NCBI GenBank assembly: GCA_949752795.1
Contig: OX457063.1
Span: 68,533,783-68,597,782 of the forward strand
Source: Hyperoodon ampullatus
Lineage: Eukaryota; Chordata; Mammalia; Artiodactyla; Ziphiidae
Reading direction: 5' to 3'
DNA length: 64,000 bases
A program made the position numbers and the translations under genes. The notes below the pieces were generated by a model. That model was not told the origin of the DNA. It searched no databases and was given only the letters and a program-made list of their open reading frames with translations. This document shows, one piece after another, positions 1 through 13,900 of this stretch. Numbering within the stretch: the stretch's first letter is position 1; each line of letters begins with the position of its first letter.

Positions 1-99
1 TATTTGCTAATACAGTGTCAAGGCAACTTTATAGAACGTAACTATGGTGAATAATGAGAATCAACTGTATGTTCTGTCTTTAAGCCAGGTTTTTTTGAG

Positions 100-468
100 G
101 GGCTGGAGTTGTGATTTTCTTTATTGTGGTAAATAAACATAACATAATATTTATCATAACCATCCTAAGTATACAGTTCAGTGGCATTAAAAGCATTTAC
201 AGTTGTGTAAACATCACCAATGTCTACACCCAGAACTTTTTCATCATCCCCAACAAAAACTATACATGTTACATAAACAGTGACTCCCTCTGCCCCTCCC
301 TCTGCAGCCCCTCGTCACCTCCATTCTGCTTTTTCTCTGGATTTGCTAATTCATAAATTTTGATCTTTGATCCATTTCGAGTTTATTTTAGTATACGGTG
401 TAAGGCAAGGGTCCAGCTTCATTTTTTTGCACATGGATACTCAATTTTCCAAACACCATTTGTTAAAG

Positions 469-501
<33 letters not shown>

Positions 502-1410
502 GTGGTACGCGGGCCTCTCACTGTTGTGGCCTCTCCCGCTGCGGAGCACAGGCTCCGGACGCGCAGGCTCAGCAGCCATGGCTCACGGGCCCAGCCGCTC
601 CGCGGCATATGGGATCCTCCCAGACCGGGGCACGAACCCGCATCCCCTGCATCGGCAGGCGGACTCTCAACCACTGCGCCACCAGGGAGGCCCCAAAGAG
701 ACTTTTTTGTTGAATGGTCTTTGCACTCTTGTTGAAAATCAGTTGACAGTGTATGTGAGAGTATTTTGGGGATCTCTATTCCATTGGTCTATTATGTTTC
801 TCCTTATGTCATTACCATATGCTTTAATTACTGTACTGTTGCAGTAGGTTTGGAAGTCAAGGAAGTGAGTCTTCCAACTTTATAATTTTTTTTTTCACAG
901 TTGTTTTGGCTATTTGGGGCTCTTTGCAATTCCATAATGAATTTTTGAGGATCAGCTTTTATTTTTCAGTGAAAAAGGCTTTTGGAATTTTGATAGAGAT
1001 TGTGTGGAATTTGTAGATTGCTTTGGGTAGTATTGACATTTTAATGATATTAAATCTTCCTATTCATGAACACCGGATGGTTTTCCATTTATTTGGGCCT
1101 TTTCAAATTTCTTTCAACAATACTTTGTAGGTTTTAGTTTAAAAGTCTTTCACCTCTGATTAGATTTATTTCTAAGTGTTTAATTCTTTTAGGTGCTATT
1201 GTAAATGGAATTGCTTTCCTGATTTCCTTTTTAGATCATTCATTGCTGTTGTATAGAACCACAGCTGATTTTTCTGTGTTGGTCTTGTACTCTGCAACAT
1301 TGCTGAAATGATTTTATTGGCTCTAGTAGCTTTCTTGTGGATTTTTGTGAATTTCTAAGCCAGTTGTTTTTGTTACATTTCTGTTCAGATTATGTGTGGA
1401 CTATAGTCAC
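100..1410 (-). mobile_element. Old truncated L1 (3' part of ORF2 and UTR)
   Basis: Antisense L1-like text, for example GATTGCTTTGGGTAGTATTG and CACCATTTGTTAAAGAGAC, interrupted by the SINE at 478-694. The 100-355 part looks like an L1M-type 3' end and may be a separate fragment. No intact reading frame. Confidence 0.7.
478..694 (-). repeat. CHR-type tRNA SINE
   Basis: Antisense copy with a T tract on the + strand. Internal Pol III B-box-like GGTTCGTGCCCC and A-box-like TGGCGCAGTGG are present on the minus strand. Flanked by target-site duplication AAAGAGACTTTTT (465-477 and 695-707). Inserted into an older L1. Open frames in it are not genes. Confidence 0.93.
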
Positions 1411-1858
1411 TTATGACTATTAACATTCTTTTTGTGTTTTTTTTCTTGGGATGCATTGTTTACTTGTCATTTATCCATCTTTTACTTAACTGTTTTTCCT
1501 GCCTGTTTCAGTGTATTTGAAAAGATTATTAGTTTGAGTTTCTTATTTTTCTTTAATATTCAGATTTTTTCATATGAATACTTTTTTTTACTATGTTGGT
1601 AAAATTTGGGATTTATCACATTTCTGATATTCTCTAATGTTTTAGAAATGTTGTGTATTATGCATTACCTATTTCATGGAGCTTTATATTTTGTGATGTA
1701 GAATTTTGAATATGCATACAAAATTCAGTACTTTAAAAAGTTTAAATTCCTTAGATTTTACATAGTTAACACTGGGTAAGTTAGATAAATGAATGATGAT
1801 AGTGCCTATATATTGTTTCAGGCAGGTAAGTAACTTCTTAATGATTCTTCCTTTTTAG

Positions 1859-1997
1859 ACCTTGCATCGAAGTGGGAGTTTCATCAATTCTCTGTTACAG
1901 CTAGAAGAACTGGGATTTCGTAGTGGAGCACCCATGATTAAAAAAATAGCTTTTATTGCTTGGAAGAGTTTAATAGATAATTTTGCTTTAAATCCAG
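1859..1997 (+). CDS. RIF1: RIF1 exon, window exon 1
   Basis: 139 bp between acceptor CTTTTTAG and donor GTAAGT. It begins in phase 0 with [11 protein letters not shown] and ends with NP plus one base of the next codon. Part of the N-terminal HEAT-repeat domain. This is the first coding sequence in the window; everything before it is intron. Confidence 0.95.
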
Positions 1998-4900
1998 GTA
2001 AGTAATATTTAAAAATTCGATTTTTTATGACTTAAGATGAAAAACAAAGCTTTTCTGATTTGGGGGGGGGGCTTTATATTGAATATTTACCTCTCATTGA
2101 ATATTATTTTAGGAGAATAAATTTGTAGCTAAAAGTAGAATTCAAAGGCCAGGCATTATTGAAAATCACAGATATAAAGTCTATTTTACACTATTTCAAA
2201 AACTGAACAGTGACAGATGCTGTTTGTGGCTTTCTTAGTGAATTCCAGCACTTAGTTGAGCATTTTACATACTTCTCATTTAATCATCACAGTAGACCTT
2301 AGATGGTAAGCATTATCACTATTTTCGGAAGATTAAGTAGTTCATCAAAGGTCACATAGCCAATAGATGATAGCAAACAATTTTGATTGCTATGGAATCA
2401 AAGTATCAGAGACTGAGGAACTTTTTTTCAGGATCTTCAGAACAGCGCCTGATAGTGGGCTAACATTAATATGTAGTAGTGATTCCTTTTGATGTACCTT
2501 ACCCTTTTTATTGTCCACTGGAGGAGCTTAATATATATATGTGAGAAAGTGTTTCACCCAAAAGTGGGTCAGTATGAGTACCTACTTAACTGGGTAGTTA
2601 ATCTTAGGTATAATTGATAGTTTACAAGATCTGCTAAATAATGTTGATTTCATCCTATGTTTTCCCTTGCCAAAGACCATTAATCCCTTTTAAAATGTGT
2701 TTTGTAAATAACTATTTGCATTAACTACAACTAGTTTTATTGAAAATATTGCCAGACACAGATTTTAATTGGAAATGTCACCTTTTTTTGGTTATTGTTT
2801 ATGAACCTCAGCGTGAGGTATCCAGGATTAAATCTGGTGGAATTATGTATAGTTGTGTTAAAGCGTAAAATAGGAGTGACTTAAAGAAGATAAATAAAAT
2901 GCTGTCTTATTTGAAATAAGTTAAGAGCTAGAGAGTCTATGACTGATATTATGGATCCAGGAAGTCATTAAGGAATCAGATGCCTGTCTTTTTCTGTTGT
3001 CATCTTCAGTATGCCTTAATTGCAGACTACAGGAAGGAGGGGAAGGCAAAAGGGGCAAAAATGAGCTTCTTCGCAGCTGAGTCAGCCATCTGTAAACAAC
3101 ATTTCAGAAATTCCACATACAGTTCCACTTAAAAATCTCATTGGGAGAATAGCTAAATGGGAAACTAGATGAAGTAGTCAAAGAGTAGATACCCATCACT
3201 GTTCTGAGTGAAAGCAGATCTTGTAACTAAAAGAGAATGGAGTATTGCACAGCAGTTGTTGGTATTCTCCTCCTCTCATAGATAGGAGTTCAGAAAGGAT
3301 TAGAGGATTTGTTTCCACAGTGGTCTGACTTTATTTTCTTCTTATAAAAATGTTAATTTTATAAAAAAAGCTGAATGACAGAATATTTGTAAGAAACATT
3401 GATCAATGTTATTCCACCAAATACATGACTTGACAGATGCTTCACAATCCTTTTAAGTCTTTTTGATAAGTTGATTGAGCACAGACTGTATTATTTTATA
3501 TATCCTCCCGTCACTGATATAGTAAACACTTCTGGTATAAATATTTTGTTTAAAGAAGTGTATTTAGTGTTTGTGTGGAATTTAAGCAATCTGATTATCG
3601 CTAATGTAGAGTAGAACTAAATCTAAATGAATATTTAGATTTCCAAAATCTCATTAATTGCACCAACAGTTAAAGTGTTTGATAAAATAAATTACTAGTA
3701 AATTTTTTAAATGACAACTTTTTTTGAGGTAAAAATATGCCTCTATTTTTTAATCTGTAAAATGAGGATAATGAGAATGCTAAAGCAGCTTAGAAAGAGT
3801 TTCTCAACATTTTAGCATATTAGGCTGGACAGTTTGTTGTGGAGGACTGCCCTGTGTGTTAGAGGAAGTTTAGCAGCATTCCTGGATGCAGCCCACTAGA
3901 TACCAGTAGCAGTCTCCGTATCCCTGCCTCTCAGTTGTAACCAAAAATATTGCAGACACTGCTGACTGGTGAAAAAATCACCCCTGGCACACAGTATCTA
4001 ATAAATATTAGTTATTATTTTTTAAAATAAGCCTTAAGTATTGTGACCTGATTGTACTAAAGTTTGTCAAGATAAAACTTTTGGGTAGAACAGGAATAGC
4101 TGGTAATTAAAAAAAATTTTTTTTTTAATCTATTCTCTTGCTATAGTAGGCTGTTGCATACTATCATTCTTAAAGTTTAATCTTTACCTCTTTAATGTTT
4201 TTATCTGGGTGCTAATTTTTTTTTTTTTTTTAAGAAATACTATGTAGTGCAAAAAGACTGAAGTTGTTAATGCAGCCTTTGAGTTCTATCCATGTGAGAA
4301 CAGAAACCCTAGCGCTGACAAAACTAGAAGTCTGGTGGTATTTATTGATGAGACTAGGACCTCATCTTCCTGCTAATTTTGAACAGGTAACATTAAAGTG
4401 TTGACTACAATACTTTATGTGGTTTTTTTTTTTATTAATGTGTTCGTAGATTCTTACCAATCTAATCTTTCAGTGCTGTTTTTGCTGAGTTAGCAGAGCA
4501 CGTTATATAAAAGATTTTTTCACCCAGACACAGAACTTGAGTTCATTTTCCTCAAAGGATATTCTCCAATCGTCTGAAATGGAGCATCTAACTTTTTAAT
4601 CAGTAACACTCAACTATCTATTCTTACTCTAGAGGCATTAAGAAAGACTTTTTTTAAAGGAATTGCATGTGACTTAGAATATAATTGAGAGTAGAGTCAG
4701 CATTACTGAAATAGAAATCATGTGCTACACAGAGTTGGATCAATTCTAATTTTTTGTATCTCCTTTTTCTAGGCTACATAGTGATAACCAATCATTTAAT
4801 CCCATTGTAGCTTTTCATTATTGTTAGACGTGAGTTTTACAGATTCCTTTAGATTTTGATATCCTTGCTGCATTTAAACATAAAAGCTTAATCTTATTTT

Positions 4901-7900
4901 TGTTTTAAGTAAAAAAGGGTAGCCCTGATAACTTTTATCTTTTTGATTTATTTTTTATTGAAGTATAGTCGATGTACATGTTGTATTAGTTTCTGGTGTA
5001 CAGCAAAGTAATTCAGTTATATACATATATATATTTTTTATATTTTCTTTTATTGTTTAGTACAGGATATTGAATATAGTTCCTTGTGCTATACAGTAGG
5101 ACCTTGTTGTTTATCCTTTCTATATATAATAGTTTGCATCTGCTAATCCCAAACTCCCATTCTTTGTTGTCTTTTCATTTTGTTTATGGTTTCCTTTATG
5201 GTACAGAAGCTTGTAAGTTTGATTAGCTCCTATTCGTTTATTTTTGCTTTTATTTCTGTTGCCTTGGGAGACTGACCTAAGAAAACATTGCTACAATTTA
5301 CATCAGAGAATGTTTTGCCTGTGTTCTCTTCTAGGAGTTTTATGGTGTCATGTCTTGTATGTAAGTCTTTAAATTATTTTGAGTTTATTTTTGTGTATGG
5401 TGTGAGGGAGTGTTGTAACTTCATTGATTTACCTGTGGCTCTCCAACTTTTCCAACACCACTTGCTGAAGAGACTATCTTTTCTCCATTGTATATTCTTG
5501 ACTCTTTTGTCAAAGATTAATTGACCATAAGTGTGGGTTTATTTCTGGACTCTATATTCTGTTCTGTTGATCTATATGTCTGTTTTTGTGCCAATACCAT
5601 GCTGTTTTGATAACTTTGTAGCTTTGTAGTATTAGTCTGAAGTCTGGGAGGGTTATGCCTCCTGCTTTGTTCTTTTTCCTCACGATTGCTTTGGCAATTC
5701 TAGGTCTTTTATGGTTCCATGTAAATTTTAAGATTATTCTAGTTCTGTAAAAAATGCCATGGGTAATTTAATAGGGATCCCACTAAATCTGTAGATTGCT
5801 TTGGGTAGTATGGCCACTTTAACAATATTAGTTCTTTCAATCCAAGAGCATGGGATATCTTTCCATTTCTTTAAATCATCATTAATGTTTTATAGCTCTT
5901 GACATATAGGTCTTTTACCTCCTTGGTCAGGTTTATTCCTAAGTTTTGGGTTTTTTTTAAAATTAATTAATTTATTTATTTTTTATTTTTAAGTATTTAT
6001 TTATCAAACAACCCATACATTGTTAGTATAGACATCGTGCAAGGTTAAAACATATTCAAACATCAAGATCCACATTCAGGGCTTCCTTGGTGGCGCAGTG
6101 GTTGAGAGTCCGCCTGCCGATGCAGGGGACGCGGGTTCGTGCCCCGGTCCGGGAGGGTCCCATGTGCCGCGGAGCGGCTGGGCCCGTGAGCCATGGCCGC
6201 TGGGCCTGCGTGCCTGGAGCCTGTGCTCCGCAGCGGGAGAGGCCACGGCAGTGAGAGGCCCGCGTAAGTTCTAGAGCCTGGAAGTCTGGGGTCAAGGTGC
6301 CAGCGTGGTTGGGCTCTGGTGAGAGCTCTCTTCTTGGCTTGCAGATGGTTGCTTTCTTGTTGTGTCCTCACATAGCAGAGATTTCTTGTTGTGTCCTCAC
6401 ATAGCAGAGAAAGAGAAAGAGGAAGAGGAGTAAGAGAGAAAAGGAGAGAGAGAGAGGGAGCAATTTTGGGGTTTTTTTTAACTTTTTATTTTATATTGGA
6501 GTATAGTTGATTAACAATGTTATGATAGTTTCAGGTGGACAGCAAGTATTTTATTTCATTTTTTGATGTGATTTTAAAAGGTGTGTTTTTTTTTTTTTAC
6601 TTTTCCTTTCTTTTTTTTTTTTTTTTTTTTTTTTTTCCGGTACGCGGGCCTCTCACCGCTGTGGCCTCTCCCGTTGCGGAGCACAGGCTCCGGATGCGCA
6701 GGCTCCGGATGCGCAGGCTCAGCGGCCATGGCTCACGGGCCCAGCCGCTCCGCGGCATATGGGATCCTCCCGGACCGGGGCACGAACCCGTATCCCCTGC
6801 ATTGGCAGGCGGACTCTCAACCACTGCGCCACCAGGGAGGCCCTACTTTTCCTTTCTGATATTTCAGTGTTAGTGTAAAGAAATGCAACAGATTTCTGTG
6901 TCAGTCTTGTATCCTGCATACCTTGCTGAATTTATCAGTTCTTCCTCAAGTATACTTGGATTTTTTTAGCAAGTTCTCTTTAAATTTTTAATTGATTAAT
7001 ACATTAAAGTTTTTAAACTTGATAGAGCATGAACTGATTAAAATTGGGCATTGATTGTAACTTGGGTCATAATTTTTTCAAATTCTACCATTTTAAGTTC
7101 CTAGTAGGCTGATCTTACCCAGTTGTCCCACCCATTCATTCCTTGGCATACTCATTGGCTACATTTGACAGGTATTGGAATGATCTTAGAAATAAGCTTG
7201 GAGTTGTCTTAGTTCATATTTTCTTAAGGTGTTTTTTAAAATGTTTAAAATGGTCTGTCTACCAGTAGCATTAAAACTCATGTAGATGTTATTTGTAAAA
7301 GCTGTAAAAGCTATTTATGTATATAATTTTCCATCTGGAATGTAGAGTTGAAATTTATAGATAGTACATATTTAGGGCAAATATATTTGTAATAAAAATT
7401 TTCACTTTTCCAAGTTTCAGTTTTTACCCTGTGCATCAAAAAGGCCAATAAAATTTCAACATATCAAAACAATTGAGATTGCTTCTTAAGGATATTTAAC
7501 TGTATTATACAAGACTTTTAAAAAATATGACAGTTATACATATTTACAGATTCAGTTCCCTCCATCTCTCTCTCTTTTTAAACCCCAATAGGTCTGTGTG
7601 CCTCTGATTCAAAGCACAATAAGCATTGATTCTAATGCTTCACCTCAAGGCAGTTCATCTCGTGTAGCTACATCTCCACCTTTAAATCCTGCGACCCCTG
7701 TACACAAAGGTAAGAGATAGACCTACTTGGGTTTTTTTTCCTTTATTTTTACAAAAAGGTTTTGAATCAAGTCTTTGCTCTGTGTAATTTTGGCTGCCTT
7801 ATCACAAAATCGTTTTGTTTTCTGTATGTGTTACTGTGTACTGCTGTCATTGCGTTATCGTGGTTGGATAAGATCAACTTTTTTCCACTACATTATGTGA

Positions 7901-10900
7901 AGTGCATTACAGACTCTTAACGTTTGTTTCAGAATTAGAATATTAGAGTTATAATTAAAAATATCAGATCTTAACAGATGTAAGGAATGTGGCTTAGTAT
8001 GTATATCAGTGAAAGAAAATTATTTGCTGTTCCTATTTTACGTTAACTATTCTAAGTCAAATTTTTATATTTTAAGTTTTAGGAATGCCTGCATATTAAT
8101 GTTAAGGTATGGATTAATGTCTGAGAATTCATTTAAATTGTGTGTGACACTAGTCTTAACCTAGTAAGATTAGTATTTAATTAGGAACTCTGTTGTGGGC
8201 TTTAAACAAAAACTCTTCAACTTTTATTGAAAAGCAAATTATTTACTTTTAAAAGTACATTGCATTGAAATGAAGTAAACAAACTATTTATTTGGGTAAC
8301 TAATTTAATCATACATAACTTAGCAATTTTGTTTGTTTGTTTAAAGGTGCTTCTCCATATGGAGCTCCCCGGATGAACTTGAGTTCAAATTTTGGTGGAA
8401 TGGCCACAATCCCTTCTATACAAGTTTTGGGGCTTGAAATGTTGCTTCATTTTTTGTTGGGTCCAGAAGTCTTGAGTTTTGCTAAGCAAAACAAACTTAC
8501 GCTGAGCTTAGGTATTTAATTGTTTTAAAAATCATTTCAATTACTAACACAGTTCAGAACACTGTACTTTGGGGTGAGGAAAGAGATTTTCTATATCTTC
8601 TTTTTTATAAATTTATTTATTTATTTTTGGCTGCGTTGGGTCTTCATTGCTGTGTGCGGGTTTTCTCTAGTTGCAGGGAGCGGGGGCTACTCTTTCCTTG
8701 TGGTGTGCAGGCTGCTCATTGCGGTGGCTTCCATTGTTGCAGAGCACGGGCTCTAGGCGCGCGGGCTTCAGTAGTTGTGGCTGAGCGCGGGCTTATTTGC
8801 TCTGCGGGATGTGGGATCTTCCTGGACCAGGGCTCAAACCCGTGTCCCCTGCATTGGCAGGCAGATTCTTAACCACTGCGCCACCAGGGAAGTCCCTAAA
8901 TCTTTTTCATAGAAAACATATCAGACCACCTAACATTTTACATCGAGAAATTTATTTCATAAAGCTTTGGTTTTGCATAATTGTCTTTTTTTCTCTTTTA
9001 GAGCGACTTGAACATCCGTTAATCAGCAGCTCTTCTTTTTTTTCCAAACATGCGAATACATTTATCACTGCTGTTCATGATAGCTTTGTTGCAGTTAGAA
9101 AAGATGCTTCTGGTAAATACTTAAGAGAAGATTTTTATTATTTAAACCTGTGTTTAAAAAGAAAAAATAGTAAATATTTATATAGTGCCACCTGTTTCCA
9201 GATTGTGCTGCAGGAGCTTTACATATAATTCATAGAATCCTCACAGCAACCTTCTGTGTTAGCCTATTTTGCATATAAGGGATTGTGTTGCACTGAGAAG
9301 TAAATAACTTGTGCAAAGTTACATAGTAAGTGATGGAGCTGTGATTCAGGCCTAGGCTCTGTGATTTTAGTATCTACACGTAAACTCCTGTGTTTTAAAG
9401 CCTATCAAGTAGTGATGACAGGTTTTAAAAATTAAATAGTTTGCTATTGTACTGGTTGGAGAATTTTTTTCTAGTGGCTTTCAGGTATCCTTCTCAGTCT
9501 TTAATCCTTGTCTCAAAAGTGAAAGGTATTCAATACAGAAAATACAGTCGATGAAAAAAAAGAATTACCCTGAGTATGTTAACAGTCCTTTTGAAAAACA
9601 TTTCTTTCTTTAAACAAAAATGAGGTGAATAGTATATTGTAAACTGATTACAAGGTTGACTATTACAAGGAGAATTATATTTTAAATTTTTAAGTATTGC
9701 TCAATTTATTTCTGTAGTATAAGCTTGAAAGGGAGAGCTTTTGTAGTCATATCTATTTCATTCTAAAGTACCTTTTATTTTGTTTGGCAGATGCAATTGT
9801 CAATGCTATTTGGAAGGAGCTGGTTAGCTTGGTGAAGTCAGTTATTGAATCTGGTAAGCACTATAATGATCAAAAGATTTTTATAGCACTCAGTGAATTG
9901 TTTGGCTTTCATATATAAAATTAATTTTAAAATCATTTTTTGAAGTATCTTATCTTCCAGACTTTACCTTTAAACAAAGCACTTTAGTAAGAACAAACAA
10001 AAAAATTACTTTTTTTTTTTTTTTTTCTTTTTTGCGGTACGCGGGCCTCTCACCGTTGTGGCCTCTCCCGTTGTGGAGCACAGGCTCCGGACGCGCAGGC
10101 TCAGCGGCCATGGCTCACGGCCTAGCCGCTCCGCGGCATGTGGGATCTTCCCGGACCAGGGCACGAACCCGTGTCCCCTGCATCGGCAGGCAGACTCTGA
10201 ACCACTGCGCCACCAGGGAAGCCCCCCAAAATTACTTTTTAATAGCTCTCTGAGTATATGTTTTTACCCCTGAAAAGACTGTATTTTCACCCCTAAAAGT
10301 ACATGTTTAGAACTGTACCCCTCCTTTTCCTTTTTGATAGGTAACAAAAAAGAGAGACCAGGTTCTGAAGTTTTGACTCTTCTATTAAAATCTTTGGAAA
10401 GCATAGTGAAGTCAGGAGTATTTCCTGTATTGAAAACACTGGTAAGTATAAGACCTATATGTGCTGGAATTTTAAAACCATATTCTGAAATTGAATTTTA
10501 TATTGAAGGTACTACCACAGATCAGGATTTGGGAAGATATTTTATATCAAGTACTTATCAGCAATTTGGCCCTGTAATAAATGCTGTTCCATTGACTAAA
10601 TAGAGTCATTTGAAACCTTCTTAATAAAGTAAATGATGACAGTGGCAACTACAGAAATCTTCTAGTGTGATAGGAAAAAGAATAGGCCGTACAGAGAAAA
10701 TGGGATAAGGGCCATGAAACTTGAACTGAAGAAACTCGGATGAACACTAATTTTGTGACAAGATTGCTGAGCTCCACTGATTGTTAGTATGTACATTTAA
10801 AAAAATATCTGGTAATAATCTTGGAGAGCTTTTGCATTTTAAATATGTCCTACATAGTAGAGAGGGGAAAAGTGAATTGGATATATTTTTTGTAATAGTG

Positions 10901-13900
10901 AGTTTCCCAAAATGAACTGCAGATGGAACAAACCACACCCGTAGGTAGATTCTGAGTGATTCCTTTATGTGCCATGACAACCATATCTACTGTGGCAGTA
11001 GAGGATAGTGGTTAGTAGCAAGGGCTCTGGTACAGACTAGGTTGAACCTCAGCCCAGCTATTAACTGCATGAACTTAGACACTCTGTCTACTCTTGTCTC
11101 TCTATAAAGAAGAGGTGTAGTAGTAGTTCATAATGAAATGCAGAGCATTATGGAACTGGGACAAAATAAATGTGTCAACAAATGCTAATTATTATCTTTA
11201 GTGTCTGTTCAAATGAGAATACGTGAAAGCTTATTTTCACTAAGTTATTTTTGTCATTCATTTATGTTATATAATTCAGGTTAATACCAGTATAATAATA
11301 TTTTTGGATGGCAGTTTGGTAATCTCTGTCACATTTGAGAGGCGTGTCTTAGATACAGCTTCTAGTTAGCAGTTCTTTGAAATACTTGCTTCTGGCACTA
11401 GTGAGTACATAATTGATTGCAGAATTTCTTTTTGTAGTATAAAAAATGAAAATAGCTTCAAGGACCATTAATTTTTAAAAAGTTTGAACAAACTGCACAT
11501 TTGTTTATCAGTTAAGAATGTGTCTACATAGACTGATGTGAAAACTCTGTAACACAGTCAGGTGAAGAAAATTAGTTCCAAAGTATCTTACAGTACAATA
11601 TCATTAATGGTATAAAACAATAGGTACAAGACAGCCAGCCTAGGAAGTTACGTTTCTCTCTGTACTTACATGTATGGAAATTTAGGTCTAAAAAATAAAC
11701 TCCAAACCAGTAACGTTGATTATTCCTGGAGATAAGAAAGGACTACATCATTTTATTATTTATATTTCTGTATTTGAACATTTTAAGCTAATGAGAATGT
11801 ATTTACATTAATGAACGAACATTACTTGTAATAAATTGTTAAAAATATAGTTAATACTATAAGATTTTTACTAAGTAAGGTACTACTTTTATGGCTAATG
11901 TACAGTAAAACCTTTTGTCTTTCTTAGGTTCTCATGGAAATTACAATTAAAGGACTTCCTCAGAAAGTACTAGGTTCTCCAGCATATCAGGTTGCTAATA
12001 TGGATATTCTTAATGCAAGTATCTTAAATGTAATGATACTAAAACTAAATTAGCTAATAAACAAAAAGATCCATGGTATTTTTTTTCTTAAGGTAGTGAA
12101 ACTTAGATTGCAAAGTTCCAAGAGAATTGAATTTGAATACACTGATTATGTTAAAGGAAAAAATGATAGACAAAGTACAGGCATACCTCAGAGATACTGC
12201 AGGTTCAGTTCCAGACTGCTGCCAAGAAAGTGAATATCACAGTAAAGAAAGTCACATGAAATTTTTCATTTCCCAATGCATGTGCAAGTTAATGTTTACA
12301 CTATACTGTAGTCTGTTAAGTGTGAGTAAATAGCATTATTACTATAAAAAAAAACAAAAAAAACCCTTAATTTAAAAGTACTTTATTGCTAAACAGATGC
12401 TACCTATCATCTGAGCCTTCAGTGAGTCATCTTTTTACTGCTGGAGTGTCTTGTCTCCATATTGACGGCTGCTGACTGATCAGGGTGGTGGTTGCTGAAG
12501 GCTGGGGTGGCTGTGGGAATTTCTTAAAATAAGACAACAGTGACGTTTGCTGTGATTGATCCTTCCTTTCACAAATGATTTCTCTGTAGCATGTAATGCT
12601 GTTGGATAGCGTTTTATCCACAGTAGAACTTCTTTCAGAATTAATTAGTCCTCTCAAACCCTACTGCTGCTTTATCACCTAAGTTTATGTAATATTCTAA
12701 ATCCTGTTGTCGCTTCAACATCTTCACCAGGAGTAGATTCCATCTTAAGACACCACTTTCTTTGCTTATCCATAAGAAGCAACCCCTCATCTGTTAAAGT
12801 TTTATCATAAGATTGCAGCAATTCTTTCACATCTTCAGGCTCCAATCCTAATTTAGTTCTTTGCTGTTTCTGCCACATCTGTAGTTATTTCCTCCACTGA
12901 AGTCTTAAACCCCTCTAAGTCATTCAGGAGGGTTGGAATCAACTTCTTCCAGACTCCTGTTTATGTTGATATTTTGACCTCTTCCCATGAATCATGAATG
13001 TTCTTCACGGCATCTAGAATGATGAGTCCTTTCCATAAGGTTTTCAGTTTACTTTGCCCAGGTCTATCGGAGGAATCACTCTTTATGGCAACTATAACCT
13101 TATGAAATGTATTTCTGAAAAAGGCTTGGAAGTCGACATTGCTCCTTGATCTGCAGAATGGATTTTGTGTTAGCAGACATGAAAACAACATTAGTCTCAT
13201 TGTACATCTTCATCAGAGTGCTTGGGTATCCAGGTGCATCATCAATGGGCAGTACTATTTTGAAAGGATTCTCTTTTTTTTTTTTCCTGAGCAGTAGGTC
13301 TCAACAGTGGGCTTAAAATACTCAGTAAACCATGTTGTAAACAGATGAGCTGTCATCCAGGGTTTGTTCCATTTATATAGAGCACAGGCAGAGTGGATTT
13401 AGCATGATTCTGAAGGGCCCTAGTATTTTTGGGATGGTAAATGGCATTGGCTTCAACTTAGAATCACTAGCTGCATTAGCCCCTAATAAAAGGCAGCCTG
13501 TCATTTGAAGCTTTGAAGCAGACATTGACTTTTCCTCTCTAGCTGTGAAAGTCCTGTATGGCTTCTTCCAATACGAGGCTGTTTTATCAACAGGTAGAAA
13601 ATCTGTTGTTTAGGGTAACCACCATCATTATTAATTAAATAGCTAGATCTTCTGTATAACTTGATGCAGCTCCTGTGTGAGCACTTGCTGCTTCACCTTG
13701 CACTTTGATGTTATGGAGAGGGCTATTTCCTTAAATCTCGTGAACCAAACTCTGCTGGCTTCACACTTTTCTTCTGCAGCTTCCTCACCTCTCAGCCTTC
13801 ACAGAATTGAGGAGTTAGGACCTTGCTGTGGATTAGGCTTTGGCTTAAGGGAATGTTGTAGCTGGTTTGATCTATCTAGACCACTAAAACGTTCTCCATG

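Larger units (their letters stand above)
1998..4234 (+). other. RIF1 intron 1 of window
   Basis: Apart from MIR and MER5A remnants (2215-2420, 3745-4020) I see only AT-rich intron sequence. Confidence 0.7.

Noticed and set aside
360..735. Several overlapping open frames of 77-122 codons on both strands, Arg/Pro/Ala-rich
   Set aside because: They lie in a CHR SINE; the same peptide pattern recurs at every SINE of the window (6.1, 6.6, 10.1, 22.4, 36.1, 46.7, 48.5, 49.9, 53.6 kb). No gene.
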